This document shows positions 1 through 10,995 of a stretch of 38,212 bases of DNA, piece after piece; the first letter of the stretch is position 1, and every line of letters begins with the position of its first letter. The translations under genes and the position numbers were made by a program. The notes below the pieces were generated by a model. It had not been told where the DNA came from, ran no database searches, and saw only the letters and a program-made list of their open reading frames with translations. Source of the DNA: CAZJHX01 sp964545715 (lineage in GTDB: Bacteria > Myxococcota_A > UBA9042 > GCA-2863065); the NCBI GenBank assembly GCA_964545715.1, contig CAZJHX010000100.1, positions 1 through 38,212 on the forward strand, in the 5' to 3' direction.

Positions 1-19
1 CCATGATGGGGCTCCTCCC
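1..19 (-). promoter_or_regulatory. Start codon and ribosome binding site of a divergent gene outside the window
   Basis: Read on the minus strand, positions 19-12 give GGGAGGAG. Seven bases later an ATG lies at 4-2. This is a strong Shine-Dalgarno/start arrangement, so a gene transcribed away from secA probably begins here. Only its first codon lies in the window, so nothing can be said about its product. Confidence 0.45.
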
Positions 20-114
20 TTTCGATAAATCCGACAACTATCCTGACCGAGGGGGTGGTGTCCGAGCATGCAGAGAGATAGGCGGGAGTTGGGCGTCGTC
101 AAGGGGTAAAAGGG

Positions 115-143
115 TTGCCGGGGTGGTGGGTTCTACCTATATA
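115..143 (+). promoter_or_regulatory. Predicted sigma70-type promoter of secA
   Basis: TTGCCG at 115-120 and TATATA at 138-143 are separated by exactly 17 bases. This is a good housekeeping -35/-10 pair in otherwise GC-rich DNA. Transcription would begin near 150, giving a leader of about 35 nt with GGAG at 176-179 ahead of the secA ATG. Seen by eye only; no start-site data. Confidence 0.55.
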
Positions 144-184
144 TAGTCGGCCTGCCCTTCGGGGGGCGTTGAGACGGAGTGATT

Positions 185-2952
<2,768 letters not shown>

Positions 2953-2953
<1 letters not shown>

Positions 2954-3294
2954 TGGCGTACGAGTGGTTCAACAACATCGACCAGGTGATCTGGCACTTT
3001 GAAGAGTGCGTCGAGCGCGCCGCCGGCAGCCACCGCGCCATGCTCGGCATGGCCCCCAGCGCCGGCGACGAAGCGCGCGCCCGCCTCCGCAAGCTGGCGC
3101 AAAGCGGCCGCCCACTCGAGATGATCAAAGACGTCGAAGACCTCAACGAAAGTGACGTGCGCGACACCTCCGAGAGCCTGGCCGCCGCCGCCGTCGAACA
3201 CGCCGCCGACCGCGGCAGCCGACACGTCACCCGCGAGGACGTGGCCGCCGCCATCGACAGCGGCGGCGCCTACCCCTACATCGCCCGCGACTGA
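2953..3294 (+). CDS. Small protein with a histone-fold-like C-terminal half
   Basis: A 113-residue protein whose ATG overlaps the secA stop codon by one base, so it is read from the same message. I cannot assign it to a named family. The N-terminal half has an aromatic, helix-prone start (MAYEWFNNIDQVIWHFEE) and a basic stretch. The C-terminal half reads as a long amphipathic helix (about residues 68-92), a short strand-like loop (SRHVT), and a second helix starting REDVAAAI. That order and the T-x-x-D-V-x-x-A-I ending are typical of helix 2, loop and helix 3 of histone folds. A similar pattern also occurs in the small helical domain of protochlorophyllide-reductase-like proteins, so the assignment is tentative. 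No signal peptide or membrane segment is seen, and it is probably cytoplasmic. Confidence 0.75.
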
Positions 3295-3311
3295 CTCCAC
3301 CGGGACGACTC

Positions 3312-4349
3312 ATGCGCATCGTCCACCTCATCGACCGTCCCGCACTCGGCGGCGCCGAACGCCTCGCCACCCAGCTGGCCCAACGTCAGACCGCCGCCGG
3401 CCACGACGCCTCCGTCATGCACTTGAGCAGCTTCCGCTTCACGCGCACGCTGGACCCGCGCGGCCTGCTGGACCTCACAAACGCCCTCAACGCGCACCCA
3501 CCCGACATCCTGCACACGCACCTGTGGGGCCCCAGCCTGGTCGGCCGCCTCACCGGACGCGTCGCCGGCGTCCCCGTCGTCTGCACATGGCACGCCGCGC
3601 CATATCACTGGGGCCCGCTGTCCGACGCGCGCAAAAAGCTCCGCTTCCTCAGCGAGCGCATCACCGCCGGCACAGCGCGCTTCACCGCCACATCCCAAGC
3701 GGTCCGGGACGCGTGGGTTCACGCCACCGGCCTCCACAACCGCGACGTCACGATCGTGCACAACGGGGTCGACACCGACGTCTTCACGCCAAACCCGTCC
3801 GCTATCGGCGGCCGCACCGCGCTGTGCGTGGGCAACCTCGTGGTCGCGAAAGGGCACGACACCCTGGTACACGCCGCCGCGCTGGCCGCCGACGACATCC
3901 TCTGGCTGTGCGCGGGCGACGGTGAGGAGCGCCCGCGCATCCAAAACCTCATGGCCCGCCTGAGCGTCCTGGATCGCATTCAGCTCATGGGCCGCCGCGA
4001 CGACATCGCGGACATCATGAGCCGCTCCGACGTCCTCGTTTTGCCCAGCCGCAGCGAAGGCCTTCCGCTGGCGCTGCTCGAAGCCATGGCCTGCGGACTC
4101 CCGGTGATCGCGACCGACGTCGGGGGCATCAGCGAGGTCATCACGTCCGGTGAAAGCGGCATCCTGATTCCGCCCGACGACCCGCAAAAGCTCGCCAACG
4201 TCGTCGACGCGCTGCTGGACGACCCACAGCGCGGCGCCGACCTCGCAGCCGCCGCACGCACCACCGTGGAGACGCACTTCACCCTGGCGCAGACCGCGGC
4301 CGGCTACCTATCCGTCTACGAAGAGAGCCTGAAAGACCGTAAAAACTGA
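3312..4349 (+). CDS. Glycosyltransferase family 4 protein
   Basis: A 345-residue GT-B fold retaining glycosyltransferase, expected to move a sugar from a nucleotide donor to a lipid- or polysaccharide-linked acceptor at the cytoplasmic membrane. The N-terminus carries the acceptor-domain glycine loop (ALGGAERLA, residues about 11-19). The donor domain begins near 'LCVGNLVVAKGHD' and carries the EX7E motif at E249 and E257 within SRSEGLPLALLEAMACG, then the usual DVGGISEVI segment. It starts 17 bases after the preceding small gene, with GGGA about seven bases before the ATG. Its last 34 bases overlap the 3' end of an opposing gene. Donor and acceptor cannot be told from sequence. Confidence 0.92.
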   Translation: MRIVHLIDRPALGGAERLATQLAQRQTAAGHDASVMHLSSFRFTRTLDPRGLLDLTNALNAHPPDILHTHLWGPSLVGRLTGRVAGVPVVCTWHAAPYHWGPLSDARKKLRFLSERITAGTARFTATSQAVRDAWVHATGLHNRDVTIVHNGVDTDVFTPNPSAIGGRTALCVGNLVVAKGHDTLVHAAALAADDILWLCAGDGEERPRIQNLMARLSVLDRIQLMGRRDDIADIMSRSDVLVLPSRSEGLPLALLEAMACGLPVIATDVGGISEVITSGESGILIPPDDPQKLANVVDALLDDPQRGADLAAAARTTVETHFTLAQTAAGYLSVYEESLKDRKN

Positions 4350-4750
4350 GGGATATGCCGCAGGTCGAACGTGAGCTCGGCCTCACCGATGGCCTTCATG
4401 CCGCGATACACCCGCCCACGCAGCGTCGTCATGCCCTTGAGCACGTTGCGCAGCTTGACCGTCTTGCGCGCCATGTAGCTCATCGGCTCGCCGTCGGGAC
4501 CCTCAAAGTCCAGCCGGTACACCAACTCGCGACCACGAAGCCGCATCAAGCGCACCTCCAGCGTCCCGGTCGCTGCGGCATCCCGCACAACGCCGCCCAG
4601 CGACAGCGTACCTTTGAGCGCCATCGCCTTGCCGGTGGCAAAGCTGTGCGGCCCGTCAGCGTTAACCTCCACCGTAAAGATCATCGGCGCCGACGCGCCG
4701 TCATTACCGCGGAAAGTGCCGGCCATGGTCTCTTGGAAACCCACGTGCAT
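4316..4750 (-). CDS. Small conserved-looking protein of unknown function
   Basis: A 144-residue protein with alternating hydrophobic/charged strands and no signal peptide or membrane segment. It looks all-beta, for example FTVEVNADG, GTLEVRLMRLRG and ELVYRLDFEG. The opening motif GFQETMAGTF recalls a segment (F-x-E-x-M-x-G) that I associate with accessory beta domains of large GMC-type oxidoreductases; that link is from memory and weak. A rival plus-strand reading over the same DNA (4355-4831) is rich in His, Arg and Gln and lacks domain-like order, so I prefer this strand. Its end runs 34 bases into the opposing glycosyltransferase gene. The ribosome site is weak (AAAGTG), and an internal ATG at 4726 is possible but would remove the motif. 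Confidence 0.65.
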   Translation of the reverse strand: MHVGFQETMAGTFRGNDGASAPMIFTVEVNADGPHSFATGKAMALKGTLSLGGVVRDAAATGTLEVRLMRLRGRELVYRLDFEGPDGEPMSYMARKTVKLRNVLKGMTTLRGRVYRGMKAIGEAELTFDLRHIPQFLRSFRLSS

Positions 4751-4831
4751 AAAGGCACTTTACCACTTCACTGCGCGATGATCGACGCTGTTGAAAAAAC
4801 TAGCGTAACCCCACACGCACCACTATGCTGA

Positions 4832-6214
4832 GTGACGATGAGCGTACTACCAGCAGCGTCGGCCAAAGGGCGGGAAGTAATCAATGGACGGTATGAACTA
4901 CTAGACCCGGTGGGGCACGGTGGCATGGGCACCGTCTACCGGGCGCTGCAGCAGCCCATCGACCGCGAGGTGGCGATCAAGATCCTGCGCCGCGCCACGC
5001 TCGGTGAGGACGGCCCCCGCTCCGTCAAGCGCTTCTTCAAAGAGGCCAAGGCCATCGCCTGCCTCCATCACCCGCACATCATCGGCCTCTACGACTTCGG
5101 CCAGGCCGAGACCGGCGACCTCTACCTCGTCATGGAGCTGCTTCCGGGCCGCTCACTGGCCCAGGTGATGCACCGCAGCGGCCCGATGCCGCTCAACCGC
5201 TGCGTCGCCATCCTCGATCAAGTCCTCGACGCCCTCCAGGAGGCGCACCGCAACCAGATCGTCCACCGCGATCTCAAGCCCGACAACATCCAGATCGGCC
5301 GCCGCGGCGACAATGAAGACTTCGTCACCGTCCTGGACTTCGGCATCGCCCGCAAGCCCGACATCGACGGCTCCGGCTCCCCAAACTCCACCACCATCGA
5401 GGTCTGCGGCACGCCGGCGTACATGTCGCCCGAGCAGATCCTCGGCACGGCCGTCGACCCGCGCTCCGACATCTACTCCGTCGGCGTCCTGCTGTTCGAG
5501 ATGCTGTCCGGCCAGCTGCCGTTCGACTCCGAGCGCACAATCGACATCTACCTGGGCCATCTCAAGCACGAGGTGCCCCGCATCAAGGACGTAGCGCCGC
5601 ACACCGGCAACGTCCCCGGCCTGCAGGAGCTGCTCGACCGCGCCCTGGCCAAAGACGCGTCCGGCCGCTTCCCCGACGCCGGCTCCTTCCGCCGGGTCCT
5701 GCGCTCGATCATCGGCAGCCCCGTACGCGCCACGGGTCCGACACACCTCACCGGCAGCGCCATCGCCGCCGGCTACGAGCTCGTCGCACAAGTCGAGCCC
5801 GTCAACACACCCGGCGTCGCCGAGCTCGTTCAACAGTGGGCCCTGGACATCGCCCAATCCGGCGGCAACCTCCACGAGAAGTCACCCGGCCGCCTGGTCG
5901 CCAACTTCACCGAGGCTCAGGACCCCGGCGCGGCCGTTCGCGCCGCCCTGCTGATGAAGCAGCGCACGCGTGTCCAGCGACTCAGCACACTGCAGCCGCT
6001 CTACATACGCGTCGGCATCCATCAGAGCACCGAGCTCGCCACACGTCTTTGTGAAGAGGCACCGCGAGGCGGCGTGGTCATCGGCGCCGAGTGCGTCGAC
6101 GCCCGCATGGCCCGTGATCTGGGCCGCTCATTGCGTTTGGAGCCGGCCGGAGAGCTGCGCATTCGAGGTCACCGCGGCACCGTCAAGATGCTGCAGGTCA
6201 TCACCAGCCGCTAA
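4832..6214 (+). CDS. Ser/Thr protein kinase fused to a degenerate class III cyclase-like domain
   Basis: A 460-residue Hanks-type kinase. The glycine loop GHGGMGTV is at residues 28-35, catalytic Lys is K50, the catalytic loop HRDLKPDN starts at H145 (D147), and DFG is at 169-171. The activation segment ends GTPAYMSPEQ. These are all the residues needed for activity. After a short linker, residues about 313-458 resemble the adenylate/guanylate cyclase fold (AVRAALLMKQ, IRVGIHQ, GVVIGAECVDARMARDLG) but lack an obvious pair of metal-binding Asp. It is therefore more likely a regulatory or dimerisation module than an active cyclase. No transmembrane helix is present, so the kinase is soluble. 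Translation may start at GTG 4832 or ATG 4838. The downstream gene converges on it with an 8 bp gap. Confidence 0.93.
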   Translation: MTMSVLPAASAKGREVINGRYELLDPVGHGGMGTVYRALQQPIDREVAIKILRRATLGEDGPRSVKRFFKEAKAIACLHHPHIIGLYDFGQAETGDLYLVMELLPGRSLAQVMHRSGPMPLNRCVAILDQVLDALQEAHRNQIVHRDLKPDNIQIGRRGDNEDFVTVLDFGIARKPDIDGSGSPNSTTIEVCGTPAYMSPEQILGTAVDPRSDIYSVGVLLFEMLSGQLPFDSERTIDIYLGHLKHEVPRIKDVAPHTGNVPGLQELLDRALAKDASGRFPDAGSFRRVLRSIIGSPVRATGPTHLTGSAIAAGYELVAQVEPVNTPGVAELVQQWALDIAQSGGNLHEKSPGRLVANFTEAQDPGAAVRAALLMKQRTRVQRLSTLQPLYIRVGIHQSTELATRLCEEAPRGGVVIGAECVDARMARDLGRSLRLEPAGELRIRGHRGTVKMLQVITSR

Positions 6215-6222
6215 GCGGCCCG

Positions 6223-8004
6223 CTACTCCGAAGGAATTCCACCCGGGAACGACGTGCAGTAAGACTCGTGCACGTGCTCAGCCTCGGTGTCTGTCGTGAC
6301 GGTGCTCGCCTGCGGGCACCCCTCGTCGGCGCTCCACGCGACCCAGTCCGCCGCCTGTCCCTGCTCCTCGGCGTACTCCTGGAACACGGAGTAACCATCG
6401 TCCACCATCTTGAAGACCACCGGCTCTCGACACTGTCCAGCCTCGTCGTCGTGCACCCACGCCGTGTTGAAGGCCATGATCAGCTCATACATCGCCGACG
6501 TACTGGAGTTCCAGCAGCAGGTGCGCGACTTGTCGTACTGCAGCTGCGCAAACACGTAGTCGTCCAGAATGCGGAACTCCGCGTCGGTCTCCGTCTGGTT
6601 CTTACCAAACTCGCGCTCCTGCAGGTCGTACAGCTCGGTGAAGAACTCCTCGCGGTGAATGCGCGCCGAGCAGCTGGCCGGGAAATTCTTGAGGTGGTCC
6701 CGATAGCTCTGGATCCGCTCCAGCAGCGTGTCCCGCTTCAGCTCCGGCGTCTCCTCCTTCAACAGCTCTTCAAACTGCGCCGGCCGCGCCCGAATCGCGT
6801 CCACATCGTTGCGCGGAATGAAGACCGCCTGATCGTTGACCGCGACCTCGTTGTGCCACCGCCCGCCGCTGGTCTTGGCCACGCGCCACCGCTTGATGCC
6901 GCCGCCCAGCGTTGCGTATTCGTTGTCGTCCGAGTCCGTCCCAACACCGCCGCCATACGACTTCGTAAAGTTGAACTTGCTGGACGCCGCGTTCTCCCAC
7001 TTGGGCTGGCGGCGCGGCATCGAGCCGCTCATCAGCTCCGCCTCGATGAAGTCGGTGCCCTCGATCGGGTCCACGCGCTTGACCACCATCGTGTGGCCGA
7101 TGCCCTTGCGCTGCCAACGGTGCAGCAGCGTGTCGCCCTCGCGCACCGCCTCAGGCTTGAGGTTGAAGGTGTTCTGGGTCGACGCCAGGTGAATGGACCC
7201 CGTGTACGTGAGCACATACACCAGGAAGTGGCCGACCCGCTTGTTCAAGAAGATCTTGTCGAAATACGCACCCGCGTAGGCCTCATCGCCCAGCCACTCG
7301 TTGGCGTCATCGCCGGACAGGGTCAGCTTACGGCGCGCCAGCTTGGCGTCGCTCGGCCAGGTCTCGGGCGTGACCGAACCCGCTTGATCCGAGTGGTCCT
7401 CATATCGCGTCTTGAAGCTGGGAAAGCGGCCATCCGGCGCATTGTCCCGCCACACGCCAAAGTGCCCGATGTGCAGGTTGCTGCCCTCGGCCCAGGCCGT
7501 CATGTAGAACGGCAGCCCATACCAGCTGGCAAACGCCACGCGCAGAAACACGGTCGCCTCAGCGCACTCCAACGTCGGCGAACGCAACGCAACGCCCTCG
7601 AATGGGGTGGACAACTCAAACGTGGTGCCGAAGCCGTCCGCGTCGATCTTTTTCAGGCCGCGGACCCAGGCCGCGTACTTCTCGTTCCAGTCCAGCCCGC
7701 TGTCGGCCTCCCACGCGATACCCGCCGCGCGCGCCGCATCCGTGTCCGTGTCTTCCCAGCGATTGGGCACGGCCCACACCTGGGTGTTGCTCTCGTCGGC
7801 CTGCACAACGGGACCTTTGATGCCCGCCGTGGTGTCGAACTTGTTGTCATCCGGCGGCGGATCGAAGAAAGCTTCGTCTGAGTCTTTCGAGAAGTTCTCG
7901 AAAGGTGCCAGATCAACATCATCGGCGTCCGTGCCGCATCCGAGCGCAATCAAGAGCAGCAGGGCGGTTGCGCCAGCTGCGAGGCGATCAAACAATACCG
8001 TCAT
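6223..8004 (-). CDS. Large exported lipoprotein, possibly a papain-like cysteine hydrolase
   Basis: A 593-residue protein with a lipoprotein signal: a hydrophobic stretch then LIALGC, with lipidated Cys23, followed by a very acidic linker. It should be anchored in the outer or inner membrane facing the periplasm or surface. I do not recognise a named family. Around 'LECAEATVFLRVAFASWYG' a Cys begins a helix followed by Trp/Tyr, and later 'GIGHTMVVKRVDP' supplies a His in a strand. Cys-helix then His-strand is the order seen in transglutaminase/NlpC-type hydrolases, so a papain-like fold is a possible but unproven reading. Start ATG 8004 has GGAG six bases upstream (minus strand). It diverges from the phosphodiesterase gene across only 45 bp. 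Confidence 0.85.
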   Translation of the reverse strand: MTVLFDRLAAGATALLLLIALGCGTDADDVDLAPFENFSKDSDEAFFDPPPDDNKFDTTAGIKGPVVQADESNTQVWAVPNRWEDTDTDAARAAGIAWEADSGLDWNEKYAAWVRGLKKIDADGFGTTFELSTPFEGVALRSPTLECAEATVFLRVAFASWYGLPFYMTAWAEGSNLHIGHFGVWRDNAPDGRFPSFKTRYEDHSDQAGSVTPETWPSDAKLARRKLTLSGDDANEWLGDEAYAGAYFDKIFLNKRVGHFLVYVLTYTGSIHLASTQNTFNLKPEAVREGDTLLHRWQRKGIGHTMVVKRVDPIEGTDFIEAELMSGSMPRRQPKWENAASSKFNFTKSYGGGVGTDSDDNEYATLGGGIKRWRVAKTSGGRWHNEVAVNDQAVFIPRNDVDAIRARPAQFEELLKEETPELKRDTLLERIQSYRDHLKNFPASCSARIHREEFFTELYDLQEREFGKNQTETDAEFRILDDYVFAQLQYDKSRTCCWNSSTSAMYELIMAFNTAWVHDDEAGQCREPVVFKMVDDGYSVFQEYAEEQGQAADWVAWSADEGCPQASTVTTDTEAEHVHESYCTSFPGGIPSE

Positions 8005-8049
8005 GGCCTTCTCCTACAGCAAGTTCAGCGGAAAACTCAAGGAAAACAC

Positions 8050-9876
8050 GTGACTCGCCTGTGGCAGCTGCTGTTGGGCTCGGTAATCGCGTCGCTGCTG
8101 CTGCTGGCAGTCTTCTGGCGGGGATACGTCGCTGCTCCGCGACTGGTCACCGGGGCCGACGAGATCGTGCAGCTTGCGATGACGCCACCGTCGCACCCAA
8201 AGCTGATCTGGATCGTGGTGGACGGCATGAACGCCGACAAGGCCACGGACCCGGAGGTGATGCCCTTTCTGGCCACCCGCACCGCCGGCGCCCACGGAAT
8301 CGCCCGCGCCGGCCTGCTCACCATGACGGGCCCCGCGGTCCTGACAATGGGGACCGGACAGTGGGCAACTTTAAGAGAGGCCGTGGAGAACTTCGAGCCG
8401 CAGCCCTGCCCCATCGACAACATCTTTGCGCGCCTGCACGAGGCGGGTCGTACCGTGCACCTGGTCGGCGACGGCATCTGGACCCACCGCTACGGCGAGT
8501 GGGCCACGCACACGGCGCCCGGCATCGAGCGCGGCCAGCACGACACCCACGAGTCGGATACCGCCGCCCACAAGGCCGCGCTACAGTCCATCCAAACAAA
8601 CCCGGACGTGCTGGTGGTCCACTATGTCGGCCCCGATCACGTCGGACACGCGCATGGCACGATCGGCCGCGACGGTCCATACGGGCGCCGCCTCACCGAG
8701 ATCGACGCAGACATCCGCGCGCTCGTCGAGGCTGCTGCCCCGGACACCGCGATCCTCGTCGTGTCAGACCACGGCATGACGGACAGAGGCGGCCACGGCG
8801 GCGGCGAGCCCGGCCCACGAAACGCCCCGTTCGCATTCTGGGGTCCCGGCATCGCACCCGCCGCCGGCGTCGCCATGGAGCAGACCGCCATCGCCCCAAA
8901 CCTGGCCCGCTACATGGGCGTCCCCGCACCTGACATCCAGGCGCCCACCGCCGGTGCGGTCCAAACGCTGCGTCTGACCACCATCGGGCTGGGCATCATG
9001 TTGATGTCACTGCTCCTCGTGCTTCTGTTCCGGACGTTGCCCCCTCGCCCCGCCGTCGCCGTCATCGCCGCGGCCGCCGCATGCGCCGCCCTGCCATGGC
9101 TGCGCTGGTGGCCCCCGCACGACCTCGTCTACGCCGCCCTCATCCCGATCGTCGTCGGCCTGCTCTACCGCCGCGCCGCCGCGCTAATCCCGGCCGTGCT
9201 GCTCTGTGGCGCCATCGTCGCCGCCCGCTACGGACTCGACGTCCGCGACTACTCCCCGCTGGTCAGCCACGGCCTCGCCGCCATGGTCCTGGTCATCGGC
9301 GCCGCGCTTGCCATCTGGGCTGCCTGGCGCCGCCGCCCGACCTGGCTCGTCGGCGCCCTCCTTGTCTGCGGAGTCTCCCTCTTCACATGGCCGCAGGTGC
9401 TGATTCTCCTGGTTGTCACAGCCCTGGGCGCCGCCCTGTCACGCAGCCCCGCCCTGCCCGAAGTGGATTGGCGTCTTGCCGCGATCCCGCTGGCGCTGAC
9501 ACTGCTGGAGGCGGGCGCCTACCTGGCGTTCGGCAAGGAGTACACGTTCTCCTCGGTGCAGGTCGCGCTCGCCTATGTCGGCGGCCAGGAGCTGAACCTG
9601 GGCCGCGCTGTCGTGATGGTCCTGCTCGGAGAGGTGCTGCCGTGGGCCGTCCTGATCGCGTGGCTGGCCAGCTGGGCCGGTCCCGAGCGCCTCACACCCG
9701 TTCTGTGCGCGGCCGCAGCCCCCCTGAGCCTCCGCTTTGCGCTGCTGGTCATCGTCTTTCCGGCTGAGAATTATTGGCTGGTCGCCTCCAGCCTGCCCTT
9801 CATGGCCATCACTTTGTGCCTTCTGTTGGCGTTGATCCCGCTCATGGGGCTGGCCACGGCAGCCGTCCGTCCATAG
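8050..9876 (+). CDS. Membrane alkaline-phosphatase-superfamily enzyme resembling GPI ethanolamine-phosphate transferases (PIG-O/PIG-G-like)
   Basis: A 608-residue protein: one N-terminal membrane anchor (about 7-22), an extracytoplasmic catalytic domain (about 45-300), and a polytopic C-terminal half with about seven or more membrane helices (about 312-600). Likely metal ligands are D58 in VVDG, a Thr nucleophile at T91 or T93, D196 and H200 in HYVGPDHVGH, D240-H241 in SDHGM, and H249 in RGGHGG. The SDHGM-x-x-x-GGHGG and H-x-x-G-x-D-H-x-G-H pattern followed by many helices is the layout of eukaryotic PIG-N/O/G. A simple phosphodiesterase is the main alternative. The substrate is unknown; a lipid-linked phospho-alcohol transfer is inferred. 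It starts at GTG with AAGGAA five bases upstream. Confidence 0.88.
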   Translation: MTRLWQLLLGSVIASLLLLAVFWRGYVAAPRLVTGADEIVQLAMTPPSHPKLIWIVVDGMNADKATDPEVMPFLATRTAGAHGIARAGLLTMTGPAVLTMGTGQWATLREAVENFEPQPCPIDNIFARLHEAGRTVHLVGDGIWTHRYGEWATHTAPGIERGQHDTHESDTAAHKAALQSIQTNPDVLVVHYVGPDHVGHAHGTIGRDGPYGRRLTEIDADIRALVEAAAPDTAILVVSDHGMTDRGGHGGGEPGPRNAPFAFWGPGIAPAAGVAMEQTAIAPNLARYMGVPAPDIQAPTAGAVQTLRLTTIGLGIMLMSLLLVLLFRTLPPRPAVAVIAAAAACAALPWLRWWPPHDLVYAALIPIVVGLLYRRAAALIPAVLLCGAIVAARYGLDVRDYSPLVSHGLAAMVLVIGAALAIWAAWRRRPTWLVGALLVCGVSLFTWPQVLILLVVTALGAALSRSPALPEVDWRLAAIPLALTLLEAGAYLAFGKEYTFSSVQVALAYVGGQELNLGRAVVMVLLGEVLPWAVLIAWLASWAGPERLTPVLCAAAAPLSLRFALLVIVFPAENYWLVASSLPFMAITLCLLLALIPLMGLATAAVRP

Positions 9877-9888
9877 AATACTTCGGAC

Positions 9889-10959
9889 TTGCGCAAGAAC
9901 ACTCTCCCGGTCATCGTCCTGGCGACGCTTGCCACCGCAGCCTGCACCCCTGCGGGCGGTCGGCGCGGCAATCCCAACCCAAGCTCGAGCGACGCCCTGG
10001 CCAAAGACACCTCCCTGGCCTTTCCAGACACGATCTTCCAGGTCTCCGACACGGTCGATCCGGCGGACTCCGTCGTGGATCCGGGCGACGCACCGCCCCC
10101 GCCAACGGATGACGGACCACCCCCAAAAGATGAGGGTCCCCCCCAAAAAGACGATGGACCGCCCCCGAAGGACGACGGACCCGATCCGCCTCCGATGCCG
10201 GTCTCCGGCGGCGTCCTGATCGTGGAGGTCGTCAGCACGGACCCGGCGTACCAGCTGGCCTACGTGAACGCCAAGATGCGCTTCGGGCCCGAGCCGGTAC
10301 CGGACGCCAACTACGTGGAAGGCAACTGCTCCGTCATCTACTCCAACGGCACCACCCCGCCCGACAACACCATCGGCATCGACGGCGGCACGATCACCGT
10401 CACCGGACTCACCCAGAGCATGGTGATGCCGCCCGTAAACGGCGGGCCGCAAGGCACGACCTACTCGTCCGGCCTGCCCGAGAGCCAACCCACCATTATC
10501 GGCGGCGTCGGCACCATCGGGGTGGCTACCGCCGGGGGCAAGGACGTCCCGGCGTGGTCTACAGGCGTGCCGGCCCCAGCGCAGATCTTCGTCACCAGCC
10601 CGTCGGCCGGCGGCAAAGTCAACAAGTCCAACGCGCTGAACGTGCTCTGGAACAAGGGCAACGGCAACTTCACCCGCATCGACATGTTCGTGTATGACGG
10701 CGTGGACGAAGAGCAGAAGAGCGGAAACACGATCACCTGCAACATCCCCGGCGATCCGGGCTCGTTCGTCATTCCAAAGAGCGTGATGAAGAAGCTGCCC
10801 GGCGGCGGCGACGACGGCTTCCCGGACTTCAACTTCGACTATGTGATCTTCGGCGTCTCACGCATCACCCTGAAAGAGGTCGTGCTGCCCGACGGCTGGG
10901 GCACTGTGCAAGTCGCGGCAACCCGTACGGCCGGCGGCGCCGCCAAGCTCGACAAGTAG
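9889..10959 (+). CDS. Lipoprotein with Asp/Pro-rich linker, unknown function
   Basis: A 356-residue protein that starts at TTG 12 bases after the phosphodiesterase stop. The lipoprotein signal ends LATAAC (Cys19). Residues about 45-103 form a low-complexity linker with repeated D-G-P-P-P-K-D units, probably an extended stalk. The rest (about 104-356) looks beta-rich with many Gly/Thr/Val (GGTITVTGL, TIIGGVGTIGVATAGG). A segment near residues 235-300 (SPSAGGKVNKSNALNVLWNKG) resembles an immunoglobulin-like adhesin module. No catalytic motif is seen. The unusual TTG start has a weak ribosome site, so coupling to the upstream gene is likely. Called a surface lipoprotein of unknown role. Confidence 0.85.
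   Translation: MRKNTLPVIVLATLATAACTPAGGRRGNPNPSSSDALAKDTSLAFPDTIFQVSDTVDPADSVVDPGDAPPPPTDDGPPPKDEGPPQKDDGPPPKDDGPDPPPMPVSGGVLIVEVVSTDPAYQLAYVNAKMRFGPEPVPDANYVEGNCSVIYSNGTTPPDNTIGIDGGTITVTGLTQSMVMPPVNGGPQGTTYSSGLPESQPTIIGGVGTIGVATAGGKDVPAWSTGVPAPAQIFVTSPSAGGKVNKSNALNVLWNKGNGNFTRIDMFVYDGVDEEQKSGNTITCNIPGDPGSFVIPKSVMKKLPGGGDDGFPDFNFDYVIFGVSRITLKEVVLPDGWGTVQVAATRTAGGAAKLDK
10091..10196 (+). repeat. Coding tandem repeat for an Asp-Gly-Pro linker
   Basis: About four imperfect 24-base units encode D-D-G-P-P-P-K-D style repeats inside the preceding lipoprotein. Runs of C in the units make this a likely site of slippage and length variation. It is a stalk between the lipid anchor and the folded domain. 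Confidence 0.7.
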
Positions 10960-10995
10960 GATTTCCGGTCTGTCCCTTGTAGACTCCCCCTGTCG

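Noticed and set aside
4355..4831. 158-residue plus-strand ORF after the glycosyltransferase
   Set aside because: The product is His/Arg/Gln-rich with no fold-like order. The minus-strand ORF at 4316-4750 over the same bases encodes a far more protein-like beta-rich sequence.
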